Shown piece after piece: positions 25,860 to 34,762 of a DNA stretch of 64,000 nucleotides. This stretch comes from SHAN690 sp038131955 (lineage in GTDB: Bacteria; Bacteroidota; Bacteroidia; Flavobacteriales_G; Salibacteraceae), in NCBI GenBank assembly GCA_038131955.1, contig JAYPQK010000012.1, positions 145,808 to 209,807 on the forward strand, in the 5' to 3' direction. Position numbers and translations under genes: made by a program. Numbering within the stretch: the first letter of the stretch is position 1; each line of letters begins with the position of its first letter. The notes beneath the pieces were generated by a model. The model searched no databases and was not told the origin of the DNA. It worked only from the letters and a program-made list of their open reading frames with translations.

Positions 25860-25890
25860 CTGTATTCCCTCGAATTCAGTCCGTTAGAGG

Positions 25891-26841
25891 TCAAAGATCT
25901 TGGGTGAGTCGGTCTGCGATCGTTCCGACGGAGTCGATCGAGTGTACTCCTTCGATGCTGGGACCCGCTACCCAAACCGTCTTGTAGGTGGCCTTATTGG
26001 CCGATTTTTCAATGGCTTTCATACCACGGAAAGCGATGAACATTTTAATGTACTTCTTCAGTCGACGGTTCTTATGCATCAAGCGCTCTAACCACGATGC
26101 TTCCGTGCCAATGGATTGCACATATGGAGTGTTGATCACAGTCAAGTGACTTCCCGACATCTTGGTGGTGCGAACAATGTCCTTGGCGCCATAGTCGACA
26201 AGGGCCTGTTTGTACTCTTGTGACACAGGTGCTTCCTCACTCGCGATGAAGATACTGCCAACAGAAACAGCCGTTGCACCCAGTTCGAGTGCGTTTTTCA
26301 CGTCCTGACTACTAGAGACTCCACCGGCAGAGATCACGGGAATCGAGAGTTTCTCCTTGAGCATGGGAACCAGTTCCTTTTGAGGTACGTTGCCGGCATG
26401 TCCACCTGCTTCTGCGTTCACCGCGATAACCGCATCAGCTCCTTGTTCTTGGACCTTCAGAGCATACTTAAGATCGATCACATCGCAGAAAACCTTTATA
26501 CCAAGTGGTTTTGCTCGCTCTATGCATTCTTTTGGACTACCCAAGGAGGTGATGATGAAGTCCACCTTTTTCTCAAGGCAGGTTTCCAATTGCTTCTTGT
26601 ACTTCAGGTTGGACTTGTTGACGATCAAGTTGATCCCAAAAGGTTTGGAGGAATGCGCCCGTATCTCATCTATGGCCGCCCTGAATTCAGCATCGGTTCG
26701 ATAGTTCAGTGCGGGAATAGCACCCGTGATCCCATGATCCAGGGCAGACTTGACCATGGTGGCATTGGAGATGAGGAACATCGGAGCCATGATGATCGGG
26801 AAATCGGTATCGAAGAGTGAGCGGTGATCAGTGCTGTTCAT
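25891..26841 (-). CDS. Nitronate monooxygenase (2-nitropropane dioxygenase family)
   Basis: An FMN-dependent TIM-barrel enzyme of 316 residues that oxidises alkyl nitronates. It has the N-terminal PIIMAPMFLISNATMV stretch, PFGINLIVNKSN, the phosphate/FMN segments VNAEAGGHAGN (with the catalytic-type His) and PVISAGGVSSSQDV, and ATAVSVGSIFIAS. Many bacterial members annotated this way act on unknown substrates or resemble enoyl-ACP reductase II, so the exact role is open. It has its own promoter upstream and is followed by the secreted protein gene 47 bases on. Confidence 0.88.
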   Translation of the reverse strand: MNSTDHRSLFDTDFPIIMAPMFLISNATMVKSALDHGITGAIPALNYRTDAEFRAAIDEIRAHSSKPFGINLIVNKSNLKYKKQLETCLEKKVDFIITSLGSPKECIERAKPLGIKVFCDVIDLKYALKVQEQGADAVIAVNAEAGGHAGNVPQKELVPMLKEKLSIPVISAGGVSSSQDVKNALELGATAVSVGSIFIASEEAPVSQEYKQALVDYGAKDIVRTTKMSGSHLTVINTPYVQSIGTEASWLERLMHKNRRLKKYIKMFIAFRGMKAIEKSANKATYKTVWVAGPSIEGVHSIDSVGTIADRLTQDL

Positions 26842-26870
26842 AATCGAGGGAATCTACGGTGACCTTTAAA

Positions 26871-26898
26871 CAAAGATCGCAATATGAAATAGTTGCAA
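26871..26898 (-). promoter_or_regulatory. Promoter of the nitronate monooxygenase gene
   Basis: On the minus strand, -33 TTG (26898-26896), a 17-base spacer, and -7 GATCTTTG (26878-26871, seven of eight to TAnnTTTG). The ATG is 29 bases downstream of the box. Confidence 0.55.
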
Positions 26899-26935
26899 CT
26901 AACCCAATATGATGCTCGCTCCGAGAGGAAAAGGA

Positions 26936-27385
26936 TTACCCCATTTCGCTCAGCGCCTCTAAGGACTCCTTGACGTGACGCTCTACATGCATTTGGCTAC
27001 TGAACGTATGCACCAACTTGCCTTCGGCGTCGAAAACGTAGGTGACCCTTCCGGGGATGAGTCCGAACAGGTTCGTGCCCACGTTGAAAAGCTTATGCGT
27101 CTTCTTCTCTGGATCACTCAAGAGGGTAAAGGGCAAGTTGTGCTTTTCTTTGAAACGACGATGTTCTTCAGGGGTGTCCGCACTGATACCGATGACACGG
27201 ACGTGCTGATCTTGGAACTCCTCGAAGTGGTCTCGGAAAGCGCATGCTTGACGAGTACATCCAGGGGTGTCGTCTTTCGGGTAAAAGTAGATCACGAAGG
27301 GTTCACCGAGGAGGCTCTCAGAGCTCAGGTCGTTCCAATCCTGATCGGGAAGTTTAAATGAAGGAATCTGCTCTCCAGGTTTCAT
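26936..27385 (-). CDS. bcp: Thioredoxin-dependent peroxiredoxin (BCP/PrxQ)
   Basis: A 149-residue peroxidase that reduces hydrogen peroxide and organic hydroperoxides. The peroxidatic Cys lies in YFYPKDDTPGCTRQACAFRD, and five residues later the second Cys gives the BCP-type intramolecular disulfide pair. Further family stretches are VIGISADTPEEHRRFKEKHNLPFTLL and GRVTYVFDAEG. Length and motifs are standard. It stands alone between the secreted-protein operon and the monooxygenase gene. Confidence 0.95.
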   Translation of the reverse strand: MKPGEQIPSFKLPDQDWNDLSSESLLGEPFVIYFYPKDDTPGCTRQACAFRDHFEEFQDQHVRVIGISADTPEEHRRFKEKHNLPFTLLSDPEKKTHKLFNVGTNLFGLIPGRVTYVFDAEGKLVHTFSSQMHVERHVKESLEALSEMG

Positions 27386-27419
27386 GTAAGGAAGAACAAG
27401 AATGAATGTCTAGGGTTCA

Positions 27420-27833
27420 TTATCGACGGAAACCCATCAACATAACAGCGCAGCCACTGGCGCCAGCGATCGGATCGAGTTCAGCCTCGATGATCACGTC
27501 GATGGTAGATTCAAGTTGAAAGTCCCAATGTGGGGCATTTTGGAACTCGTCGTTCTTATAGATGAGGTTTCGTTCCTTGTCGAAAACACGGAATCGAAGG
27601 TTTCCATCTTGAGTGCCTGAGCACGCAGCCACGCGATAAGTGGTGCCACCATAGAGAGTAGCATTGAACTCAGCTACTTGGTCACTCAACAAAAGTGCTC
27701 GATAGTGCTGACCATCCGAAAGATACTCGTCAGTAATGTGCTTTTGACAAACGTCAGCCGTGATCTCGCACTGGGCAAGAGAGGCACTCGAAGCGCCCAA
27801 CAGAAGTACGATGGCGAGGATCAGTTGTTTCAT
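27420..27833 (-). CDS. Small exported protein, function unknown
   Basis: A 137-residue protein with a clear signal peptide (MKQLILAIVLLLGASSASLAQ). The mature part has four cysteines (CEITADVCQ, AACSG, SGCAVM), probably two disulfides, and a beta-rich pattern (TTYRVAACSG, NLRFRVFDKERNLIYKNDEF) like small periplasmic beta domains of Bacteroidota. It starts within the stop of the upstream lipoprotein gene (4-base overlap), the last gene of the operon symporter - lipoprotein - this gene. No homologue recognised. Confidence 0.78.
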   Translation of the reverse strand: MKQLILAIVLLLGASSASLAQCEITADVCQKHITDEYLSDGQHYRALLLSDQVAEFNATLYGGTTYRVAACSGTQDGNLRFRVFDKERNLIYKNDEFQNAPHWDFQLESTIDVIIEAELDPIAGASGCAVMLMGFRR

Positions 27834-28750
27834 GAAGCTGTTGTTGAAATGATCTGGTTACGAAGGTTGGCGATCTTTTCAGTGATCTCTTGTAGTAGGT
27901 TATCGTCCAACGATACTGAACTCTTACTCTTGATCACAGTGAGCTTTTCTTCAGGCTTGGTCTCTGGAGTTACCCACTCGTAGGTGGTTTCTACCTTATC
28001 AAAACTCTTCTCGAGATCCCTGAGGTCTTTAAGGATATCATTAAAACTACCATCCCCATTCTGCTGTTCAATCATGCCGATCAAATTGGCAATGGTCTTC
28101 TCTTGTTCTCCAACGCGTTGACGCAACTCAGGGCTATCCAAGGTCTTGGATAGGTGGGGCATGAAGTACAACGACTCCAGCCATCCCCCATAAAGGATCA
28201 TCGCACTGATGTCTTCGCTCTCGTTCTCTTTCAGATACTCATCGCTCAATCGATTCAATTCAGAAATGAAGATCAAGAGTGAGTCTTTGTTCTCCATGTT
28301 TCCTTCAAAACGATTGATCAAGTCAGAATATAAGGCGGGAGAAATACCAAGTTCAGTTCCCAACTTCTTAGTAGAGGCGAGGAGGGAAAACGCCTTTTGA
28401 GATTGATTGTAGATAAGACAGTACCCCAAGTCAGCTCCATAAACTCCGAGATTCATAGCCTGAATATGCTTGACTGAATACTGGGTAGGATCGATGTTGG
28501 GGTTCAACATGTCCTCATAGAAATCACCTCCTACTTCTTCGATCAACATGGCCGTCTCAAGAGGGGAAGGAAGGTTGAATAGCTTGTCACCAACCTTCAG
28601 GATGTTCGTTCCCTGAGGTCCTTTCTTGCCGTCAGCCGATTCTTGAGGTTTTTCATCCGTTCCAGTGGGGGATTCCTCACCTCCGCATGAAGCAAGAAAA
28701 AGCCCAGTAGTGATGGCTGCTACAGCCAAAAGTCGAAAGGGTGATGTCAT
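27830..28750 (-). CDS. Lipoprotein, mostly helical, function unknown
   Basis: A 306-residue lipoprotein: leader MTSPFRLLAVAAITTGLFLASCGGEE with lipobox LASC. The mature part is a largely helical protein starting after a low-complexity acidic linker (SPTGTDEKPQESADGKK). It contains no cofactor or catalytic motif I can name. It is locked by 4-base overlaps between the sodium:solute symporter gene upstream and the small exported protein gene downstream, implying a joint role at the envelope. Confidence 0.78.
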   Translation of the reverse strand: MTSPFRLLAVAAITTGLFLASCGGEESPTGTDEKPQESADGKKGPQGTNILKVGDKLFNLPSPLETAMLIEEVGGDFYEDMLNPNIDPTQYSVKHIQAMNLGVYGADLGYCLIYNQSQKAFSLLASTKKLGTELGISPALYSDLINRFEGNMENKDSLLIFISELNRLSDEYLKENESEDISAMILYGGWLESLYFMPHLSKTLDSPELRQRVGEQEKTIANLIGMIEQQNGDGSFNDILKDLRDLEKSFDKVETTYEWVTPETKPEEKLTVIKSKSSVSLDDNLLQEITEKIANLRNQIISTTAS

Positions 28751-30621
28751 TGAAAATCGTTATTGTACTCGAAGATATTGGATTTTTTCAGAAACGACCG
28801 TAAGCCTACAATTGAAAGGGTGGCGAGTGACAAATATATGATGCCATTTACAGGTTCAAGCAAGATAAAGCTGCCAATTCCGAACAATACACTGATGATC
28901 AAAACGATCATGCATAGTGTCAACAGAAACATCCACTTCAATTCTCGATTTCTTCCTGCTGCGCTTGGCCACCATCCTATGGGTTTGACTCGACCTTCGA
29001 AGCTTGAAATCAATTGTTGAGACGGTGGTGAGGTGATGAAAGTTGCCATGAGCCACGTTAGCGTGGTGAATCCGACCGTCACGTAATAAGGACCGTAATT
29101 ATCCGTGAATCCACTACCGAGTGCATCGTTCAAATAGAAATAGCAGAAAGCATAGCCAACTATGGGGGCTAAAGTTGCGCTGATCTCACTCCATGCGTTG
29201 ATGCGCCACCAATACCATCGTAGGATCAGTACCGCACCCAAGCCAGCTCCACATTGCATGATGAATTCCCAAACACCTGAGATGCTCGTTACCATGGGAG
29301 TGACTGCAGCACCCAAGATCATGATGCCGACGCTAGCGATCCGACTATACATCACCAAACTCTGCTGGTTGTCGTTCGATGATAGGGGCAGGATGAAATC
29401 ATTGATCAAATAGCTCGCACCCCAATTGACCTGGGTGGAGATGGTACTCATATAGGCGGCAAAGAATGCCACGAGAAGGAGACCTACGAGACCTTTAGGG
29501 AGGTAGTCCTTCATCACGAATACAAATCCCAAGCGAGGCTCAAAATGATAACGAGCCACCTGCTCTTTTGTAGTACCTATAACGTCAGGGTGGGATTCCA
29601 AATAACTTCCTATGGACTCGTGCGAATCCAGTGCACCAAGGGAGGCCGATTGGTCCAAGGCAAATTCAGGTGAATACAAGGCAATGGCACAAAGCCCTAC
29701 GACGATCCAGGGCCAGGGTCGAATACAATAGTGTCCGATCTGAAAGAGTAGGGTAGCCCAAACGGAGTCCTTCTCTGTCCGTGTACTCATAATGCGCTGA
29801 GCTACATAACCTCCACCGCCTGGTTCCGCGCCCGGATACCAGGATGCCCACCATTGAATGGAAACGAAGGCGAGAAATGCCCCAATCGAGAGCCCGAAAC
29901 CGTGGAGGTCTGAACTCGATCCTCCGATGGACGGCACGAAGTCGAATGTGCTCTCCGGTAGTCGTTCCTTCAAGTTGGCCATGCCCCCGATCTCATCGCT
30001 CTGTAGCACCAAAACTGCCAAGATGATGCACCCCACCATGGCAATCGTGAATTGTATGGTGTCTGTCACGGCTACACCTTTCAAGCCGGATAATGCAGAG
30101 TACGAGACAGCGAGGATCATGAGACCTACCGTGGCAAGCAAAGCCTCGGTTTTACTCAGTTCAAAGAAGACCTCCAATAAGGACATCATGGCCAAATTGA
30201 CCCAAGCGATGATGATCGCATTGATGAATAGTCCGAGGTAGATCGATTTGAACAGCCTTAGATAAAAGGCCGGTTTTCCTTCGTAACGAACCTGAATGAA
30301 TTCGAGTTCGGTCATCACGTTGGCGCGGCGCCACAATACAGCGAAGAAGAACGTAGTAAAAGCTCCGCCGATTAGAAAAGACCACCAGAGCCAGTTCTTA
30401 GCGATGCCACCACCTGCGACCAATTCCGAAACAGCGAGCGGAGTGTCCGCAGCAAATGTTGTAGCCACCATAGAGAGCCCAGCCACGTACCATGGCAGAT
30501 TCCTTCCTCCTAAAAAGAAGTCGGTCAAACTCTTACCGGCCTCCTTTCTGAAGTAAAGGCCAATACCGATTGAGAGCAACAGGAACGCTCCAATGATGAT
30601 CCAGTCTAAAAGGCTAAGCAT
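28747..30621 (-). CDS. Sodium:solute symporter (SSS/SLC5 family)
   Basis: A 624-residue inner-membrane symporter with at least 13 hydrophobic segments. The start carries DWIIIGAFLLLSIGIGLYFRK and DFFLGGRNLPWYVAGLSM, the typical helix 1-2 region with the sodium-site residues, and then GLKGVAVTDTIQF, the SSS signature region. ATG 30621 (MLSLLDWI) is preferred to ATG 30633. It has a long loop near 330-370 containing LESHPDVIGTTKEQVARYHF. The two following genes overlap it by 4 bases each, so substrate uptake may be linked with those envelope proteins. Substrate unknown. Confidence 0.9.
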   Translation of the reverse strand: MLSLLDWIIIGAFLLLSIGIGLYFRKEAGKSLTDFFLGGRNLPWYVAGLSMVATTFAADTPLAVSELVAGGGIAKNWLWWSFLIGGAFTTFFFAVLWRRANVMTELEFIQVRYEGKPAFYLRLFKSIYLGLFINAIIIAWVNLAMMSLLEVFFELSKTEALLATVGLMILAVSYSALSGLKGVAVTDTIQFTIAMVGCIILAVLVLQSDEIGGMANLKERLPESTFDFVPSIGGSSSDLHGFGLSIGAFLAFVSIQWWASWYPGAEPGGGGYVAQRIMSTRTEKDSVWATLLFQIGHYCIRPWPWIVVGLCAIALYSPEFALDQSASLGALDSHESIGSYLESHPDVIGTTKEQVARYHFEPRLGFVFVMKDYLPKGLVGLLLVAFFAAYMSTISTQVNWGASYLINDFILPLSSNDNQQSLVMYSRIASVGIMILGAAVTPMVTSISGVWEFIMQCGAGLGAVLILRWYWWRINAWSEISATLAPIVGYAFCYFYLNDALGSGFTDNYGPYYVTVGFTTLTWLMATFITSPPSQQLISSFEGRVKPIGWWPSAAGRNRELKWMFLLTLCMIVLIISVLFGIGSFILLEPVNGIIYLSLATLSIVGLRSFLKKSNIFEYNNDFQ

Positions 30622-30691
30622 GGTGCAATACAATAGTACTTCTCACGAAGTCGATTCATAGAGGCTCCATCCACGAGTTTTTAACAGGCTA

Positions 30692-30721
30692 TTGGGGGGC
30701 TGATCAACCCTAGTACATTCG
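30692..30721 (+). promoter_or_regulatory. Promoter of priA
   Basis: -33 TTG (30692-30694), a 19-base spacer and -7 TACATTCG (30714-30721, seven of eight to TAnnTTTG). The box ends two bases before the priA ATG, so the message is probably leaderless. Confidence 0.6.
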
Positions 30722-30723
30722 CA

Positions 30724-33174
30724 ATGTTGGAATCCCCATTACATATTCAGGTCATTCTCCCTTTGGCAATAAGAGGTGCCTTTACCTACCGCGTGCCCGA
30801 AGAGATCGCTCCCGACGTGGAGGTAGGTAAGCGGGTAGTGGTACCCTTTGGTAAACGTCGGTATTACTCGGCATTGGTCTACAAGATGGGAGTCGATGTG
30901 CCCAAGGGTACTCGACCAAAGGATATATCTTACGTCATGGACGATATGCCCGTTGTGACTGATCTACAGTTCACCTTTTGGGAATGGATTTCTGACTACT
31001 ACATCTCCGGGCTGGGTCCAGTTATGAATACAGCGCTGCCAAACGCGCTGAAGTTGAGTTCCAGGACTTCCGTGTCTCTGCATCCGGAGTTTGATAGCTA
31101 TGAAGAGTTCTCGGATGATGAACGAATGATCATCGCACAGCTCTCGACCCACGAGCAAATTGAGGTGAGTCAACTAGAGGCCTTGGCGAGTAAGCGCAGC
31201 ATTCAACGAGCGATCTCATCCTTGTTGAAGAAAGGAGTCGTGATCAAGAGCGAAGAGATGAAGCCTCAGGCAAAGCCGAGGATGATCGGACGCATTGAGC
31301 TATCAGCGGAATTTCGAGATGAGGAGCGACTGAATGAAACGATCGAGTCGCTGAGCAATGCCCCAAAACAGTTTGAATTGCTCATGCGCTTCTTGGAGAT
31401 CACGGGCGGAGACATAGAGGCAGCGGTGAATCGAACCCTGCTCCTGCAGCGTTCCAGCGCGAGTCCGGCCATCCTTCGTTCTCTTCTTGATAAAGGAGTC
31501 TTTTCTTCCTTCGAGATACTTGCCCATGGGGAGGAATCTACCGGTGACCAAGAGGTCGTGCTAAACGCCGATCAGCGCGATGCGCTGGCGGACCTCAAAG
31601 CGCAATTTGAAGAGAAGATTTGTGCTTTACTCTACGGAGTCACAGGCTCTGGTAAGACCATGGTTTACGCTGAGCTGATCAAGGAAATGCTAGCTCAGGG
31701 AAAGCAAATGCTCTATCTCGTGCCGGAGATCGCGTTGACGACTCAGTTGGTAGAACGCATGAAGAAGCTGGTAGGCGAGGAAGTACACGTGTACCATTCA
31801 AGATTCACCGATAGAGAGAGACTCACCACATGGATGCGACTTCTGGATTCGGGTGGGGAAGAACTCGTCATAGGTGCTAGGTCGGCGCTCTTTTTACCGT
31901 TTCACAACCTCGGACTGATCATCGTAGATGAAGAACACGAAACTTCCTTCAAGCAACATGAGTCTGCCCCGCACTACCACGCTCGAGACGCTGCCATCTG
32001 GCTAGCCCATAAGGTAGGAGCGAAGGTGCTCATCGGTTCAGCGACACCGGCGGTGGAATCCATGTTCAGCGCTCGTCGAAATAAGTTTGGTCTGGCCGAA
32101 TTGAAACGACGCTATGCAGATGTCCAGATGCCTAGCATCCACATTGTAGACATGACCAAGAGCAAGCGCGCCGATGTGATGGATGCTAGCTTCAGTGGCG
32201 AACTGGTAGAAGGTATAAAGGCCGCGCTGACACAAAAACAGCAAGTAATCCTATTTCAAAATCGCAGAGGCTATGCGCCCTACCTGATGTGCGAGTCGTG
32301 CGGATGGAGTGCCGAATGCGTGAATTGCGACGTCAACCTGACTTTCCACAAGCATTTTGAAAAGATGCTGTGCCATTACTGCGGATACAGCTACAAACTT
32401 CCCAAGCATTGTCCACAGTGCCAGTCTGCGAAGATGAAGGTCAAAGGCTTCGGAACGGAGAAGATCGAAAGTCAACTCGAAAACATCTTTCCTGAAGCGC
32501 GGATCGCACGGATGGATTTGGATACGACTCGAAAGAAGAACGCCTTTCAAAACCTGATCACGGCTTTTGAAGAAGGATCGATCGATATTCTGGTTGGCAC
32601 CCAAATGGTGACCAAAGGATTGGATTTCGAGAATGTTGGATTAGTAGGTGTGCTGAACGCGGATGGACTATGGAATCGTCCTGACTTTCGCGCCTTTGAA
32701 CGGGCATTTCAGTTGTTGACCCAAGTATCAGGTCGCGCTGGACGAAAGGGGAGACGAGGTCGAGTGATGATCCAGACGTATCGGGTAAATCATCCGGTCT
32801 TGGAATACGTGGTCAACCACAGTTACGAGGCGATGTATCAACATCAAATCGCGGAGCGGCAGCAATTTCTCTATCCCCCGTACGCCCGCATTATCCAGTT
32901 CAAACTGATGCATCAAGACGCGAAGTTCAACCGTGAAGCCGCCCAGTTCTTCGCAGGACTTCTCCGTGAACGTTTCGAGAAAAGAGTGCTGGGGCCGGAA
33001 GAACCGCCGATCCCGAGGATAAGAGGGCGATACATTCGTCAGATCTATCTGAAACTCGAGCAGGGAGTGTCATTGGGGAAAACCCGTCAAGCGATCTGGG
33101 AGTGCATCGATATTCTGGAAGGTCACGAAAGCTACCGGAAGGTCAAGCTTCAGGTCGACGTCGATCCGGTTTGA
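30724..33174 (+). CDS. priA: Primosomal protein N' (replication restart helicase PriA)
   Basis: An 816-residue superfamily 2 helicase that reloads the replisome at stalled forks. The N-terminal DNA-binding domain starts IQVILPLAIRGAFTYRVPEE. Walker A is LLYGVTGSGKTMVY, the DEAH-type box is IIVDEEHETSFKQ. The zinc-binding module CESCGWSAECVNCDVNLTFH continues to LCHYCGYSYKLPKHCPQC, with all eight Cys present. Helicase C motifs follow (GTQMVTKGLDF, QVSGRAGR). Full length for the family. It converges with the frameshifted lipoprotein gene, two bases apart. Confidence 0.97.
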   Translation: MLESPLHIQVILPLAIRGAFTYRVPEEIAPDVEVGKRVVVPFGKRRYYSALVYKMGVDVPKGTRPKDISYVMDDMPVVTDLQFTFWEWISDYYISGLGPVMNTALPNALKLSSRTSVSLHPEFDSYEEFSDDERMIIAQLSTHEQIEVSQLEALASKRSIQRAISSLLKKGVVIKSEEMKPQAKPRMIGRIELSAEFRDEERLNETIESLSNAPKQFELLMRFLEITGGDIEAAVNRTLLLQRSSASPAILRSLLDKGVFSSFEILAHGEESTGDQEVVLNADQRDALADLKAQFEEKICALLYGVTGSGKTMVYAELIKEMLAQGKQMLYLVPEIALTTQLVERMKKLVGEEVHVYHSRFTDRERLTTWMRLLDSGGEELVIGARSALFLPFHNLGLIIVDEEHETSFKQHESAPHYHARDAAIWLAHKVGAKVLIGSATPAVESMFSARRNKFGLAELKRRYADVQMPSIHIVDMTKSKRADVMDASFSGELVEGIKAALTQKQQVILFQNRRGYAPYLMCESCGWSAECVNCDVNLTFHKHFEKMLCHYCGYSYKLPKHCPQCQSAKMKVKGFGTEKIESQLENIFPEARIARMDLDTTRKKNAFQNLITAFEEGSIDILVGTQMVTKGLDFENVGLVGVLNADGLWNRPDFRAFERAFQLLTQVSGRAGRKGRRGRVMIQTYRVNHPVLEYVVNHSYEAMYQHQIAERQQFLYPPYARIIQFKLMHQDAKFNREAAQFFAGLLRERFEKRVLGPEEPPIPRIRGRYIRQIYLKLEQGVSLGKTRQAIWECIDILEGHESYRKVKLQVDVDPV

Positions 33175-33176
33175 TC

Positions 33177-34020
33177 CTAACGTCGCAAGTTGACCTCGCG
33201 TTCTTGATTCCGTAAGGTCAGAGTAGCTTTATCATCGCACTCCCCAGTGCCATAATCCATGCGTCTGGCGTCATATCCTTCAGGAACGATCTCAATGATT
33301 CCCTGTGTGATCCAACGGCAGTTTAGCTGTGCCCGGAGTTGGTCGATGATGTTGATCTCGAAATCAATTCCTTGCCTGTTGGTTCCGGAGGCTGTCCCTG
33401 TGATCTCATAGACGTCATCCAGAATGCCGTCCCATCCCATGAATCCACCATTACCATTGGACGTGAAGAAACCGGTGTTCCTACCTTCCACCCAAGCTCT
33501 GGTTCGAGTAGAATTCCATTCGATGGTTTCACCGTCAGGATCCGTGACAACAGCATTCTTTACGATCACCTCATACTTCAAATGTCCTTCGTTGTTTTCT
33601 CCGAGATTCGCTACCGATCGTGTTCCCGCAACGCCCCAATCGTCTACAAAGTATTCTTCTGGCGTACAGATGTGAGCTTTCTTCAAAGCGCATCCAATTT
33701 GTCAACGTATAGTGAAGTCGACCCTTTCTGATTCGTCCATCACGACCTTCACATCCATCACCAAAATCTACGGTAACGCTTAGCGGAAAAGGATTACCTG
33801 CTGTGTCGATCGTCAGGGTGGCGCAATTGTTCCACGACGATTCGCCTTCCTCTACCGTTTCGGTGCTTCCATCGGCTTGCTCTCCGATATCATCCCAAAG
33901 CCCTTCGGCCATAGCTTGGTTTTCAGCAGAGGACGTGAAGGCTTCGTTTTCTTCTTGGCGCTTTCCACAACTCCAAATGACTAAAGAAGCAGCAAATAGG
34001 ATAAGTATATTCCGTTTCAT
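33177..34020 (-). pseudogene. Lipoprotein gene interrupted by a frameshift
   Basis: Two overlapping frames read as one gene. The first (34020-33571) begins MKRNILILFAASLVIWSCGKRQ, a lipoprotein leader, and continues to DFGDGCEGRDGRIRKGRLHYTLTNWM. The second frame (from about 33686 to 33177) continues with EEYFVDDWGVAGTRSV and VTDPDGETIEWNSTRTRAWVEG, the rest of the same domain, but has no good start. The switch is +1 near 33684-33690, where the minus strand reads GCGCTTTGAAG; removing one T joins the frames. The domain, with a DGETI.W element, recurs in Bacteroidota lipoproteins of unknown role. Either a recent inactivation or a sequencing error. Confidence 0.75.
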
Positions 34021-34064
34021 GACAGGTATTTTTGTACCTATCGAAGTTCACTAATCCTTGCTGA

Positions 34065-34760
34065 TTAGCCTAGTGAATGTTCAAAAAAATTCCATAGGCT
34101 ATCGTCGGCAACAGGAGCCTCTAGGTCGATCGATTCTTTCGAAACCGGATGAACAAAGCGAACTCGTCTTGCATGCAGGCTGATGCTGCCATCAGGATTC
34201 GACCGCGGTGCACCATACTTCAGGTCGCCCTTGATCACACAACCCATATGGGCCAATTGGGCTCGGATCTGGTGATGCCTTCCTGTCTCGAGTTCAACTT
34301 CTAACAAGTGGTATCGGTCGCTACTAGCGAGCCAGCTGTAGGTCAGTATGGCGTGTTTGTGATCGGGTTTCTCGTGGTCTGAAACGTAGCTCTTGTTCTG
34401 CTTGGCATTCTTTTTCATCCAGCCCGACAATCGGCCTGACTTGGACGGTGGTTGCTGCATTACGATCGCCCAGTAGGTCTTGTCGACCTCCTTGTTGCGA
34501 AACAGGGCGTTCATCCTTTCAAGCGCCTTGCTGGTCTTGGTGAAGATCACGATGCCGCTAGTAGGTCGATCCAGTCGGTGAGGCGAGCCTAGAAATACAT
34601 TGCCTGGCTTTTGGTCGCGATGCTTGATGAAGTCTTTGATCACATCGATCAAACATGGATCACCTGTCTTGTCGCCCTGAACAAGTTCACCGGCGAGTTT
34701 GTAGATGATGATCAGATGGTTGTCCTCAAAGAGGATTCTCTCTCCAATGCCTTTGCACAC
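34065..34760 (-). CDS. RluA-family RNA pseudouridine synthase
   Basis: A 231-residue pseudouridine synthase without an S4 domain, so closer to the short RluA/TruC type. The catalytic Asp is in SPHRLDRPTSGIVIFTK; later motifs are LLEVELETGRHHQIRAQLAHMGC and LHARRVRFVHP. It modifies uridines in rRNA or tRNA; the site cannot be predicted. The start is GTG, two bases after the panB stop, so it is read with panB. Confidence 0.93.
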   Translation of the reverse strand: MCKGIGERILFEDNHLIIIYKLAGELVQGDKTGDPCLIDVIKDFIKHRDQKPGNVFLGSPHRLDRPTSGIVIFTKTSKALERMNALFRNKEVDKTYWAIVMQQPPSKSGRLSGWMKKNAKQNKSYVSDHEKPDHKHAILTYSWLASSDRYHLLEVELETGRHHQIRAQLAHMGCVIKGDLKYGAPRSNPDGSISLHARRVRFVHPVSKESIDLEAPVADDSLWNFFEHSLG

Positions 34761-34762
34761 GA

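Noticed and set aside
33684..33690. Programmed +1 frameshift of the prfB type (CUU UGA)
   Set aside because: CTTTGA is present but not in the zero frame (the codons are CGC TTT GAA), so ribosomes would not meet UGA after CUU.
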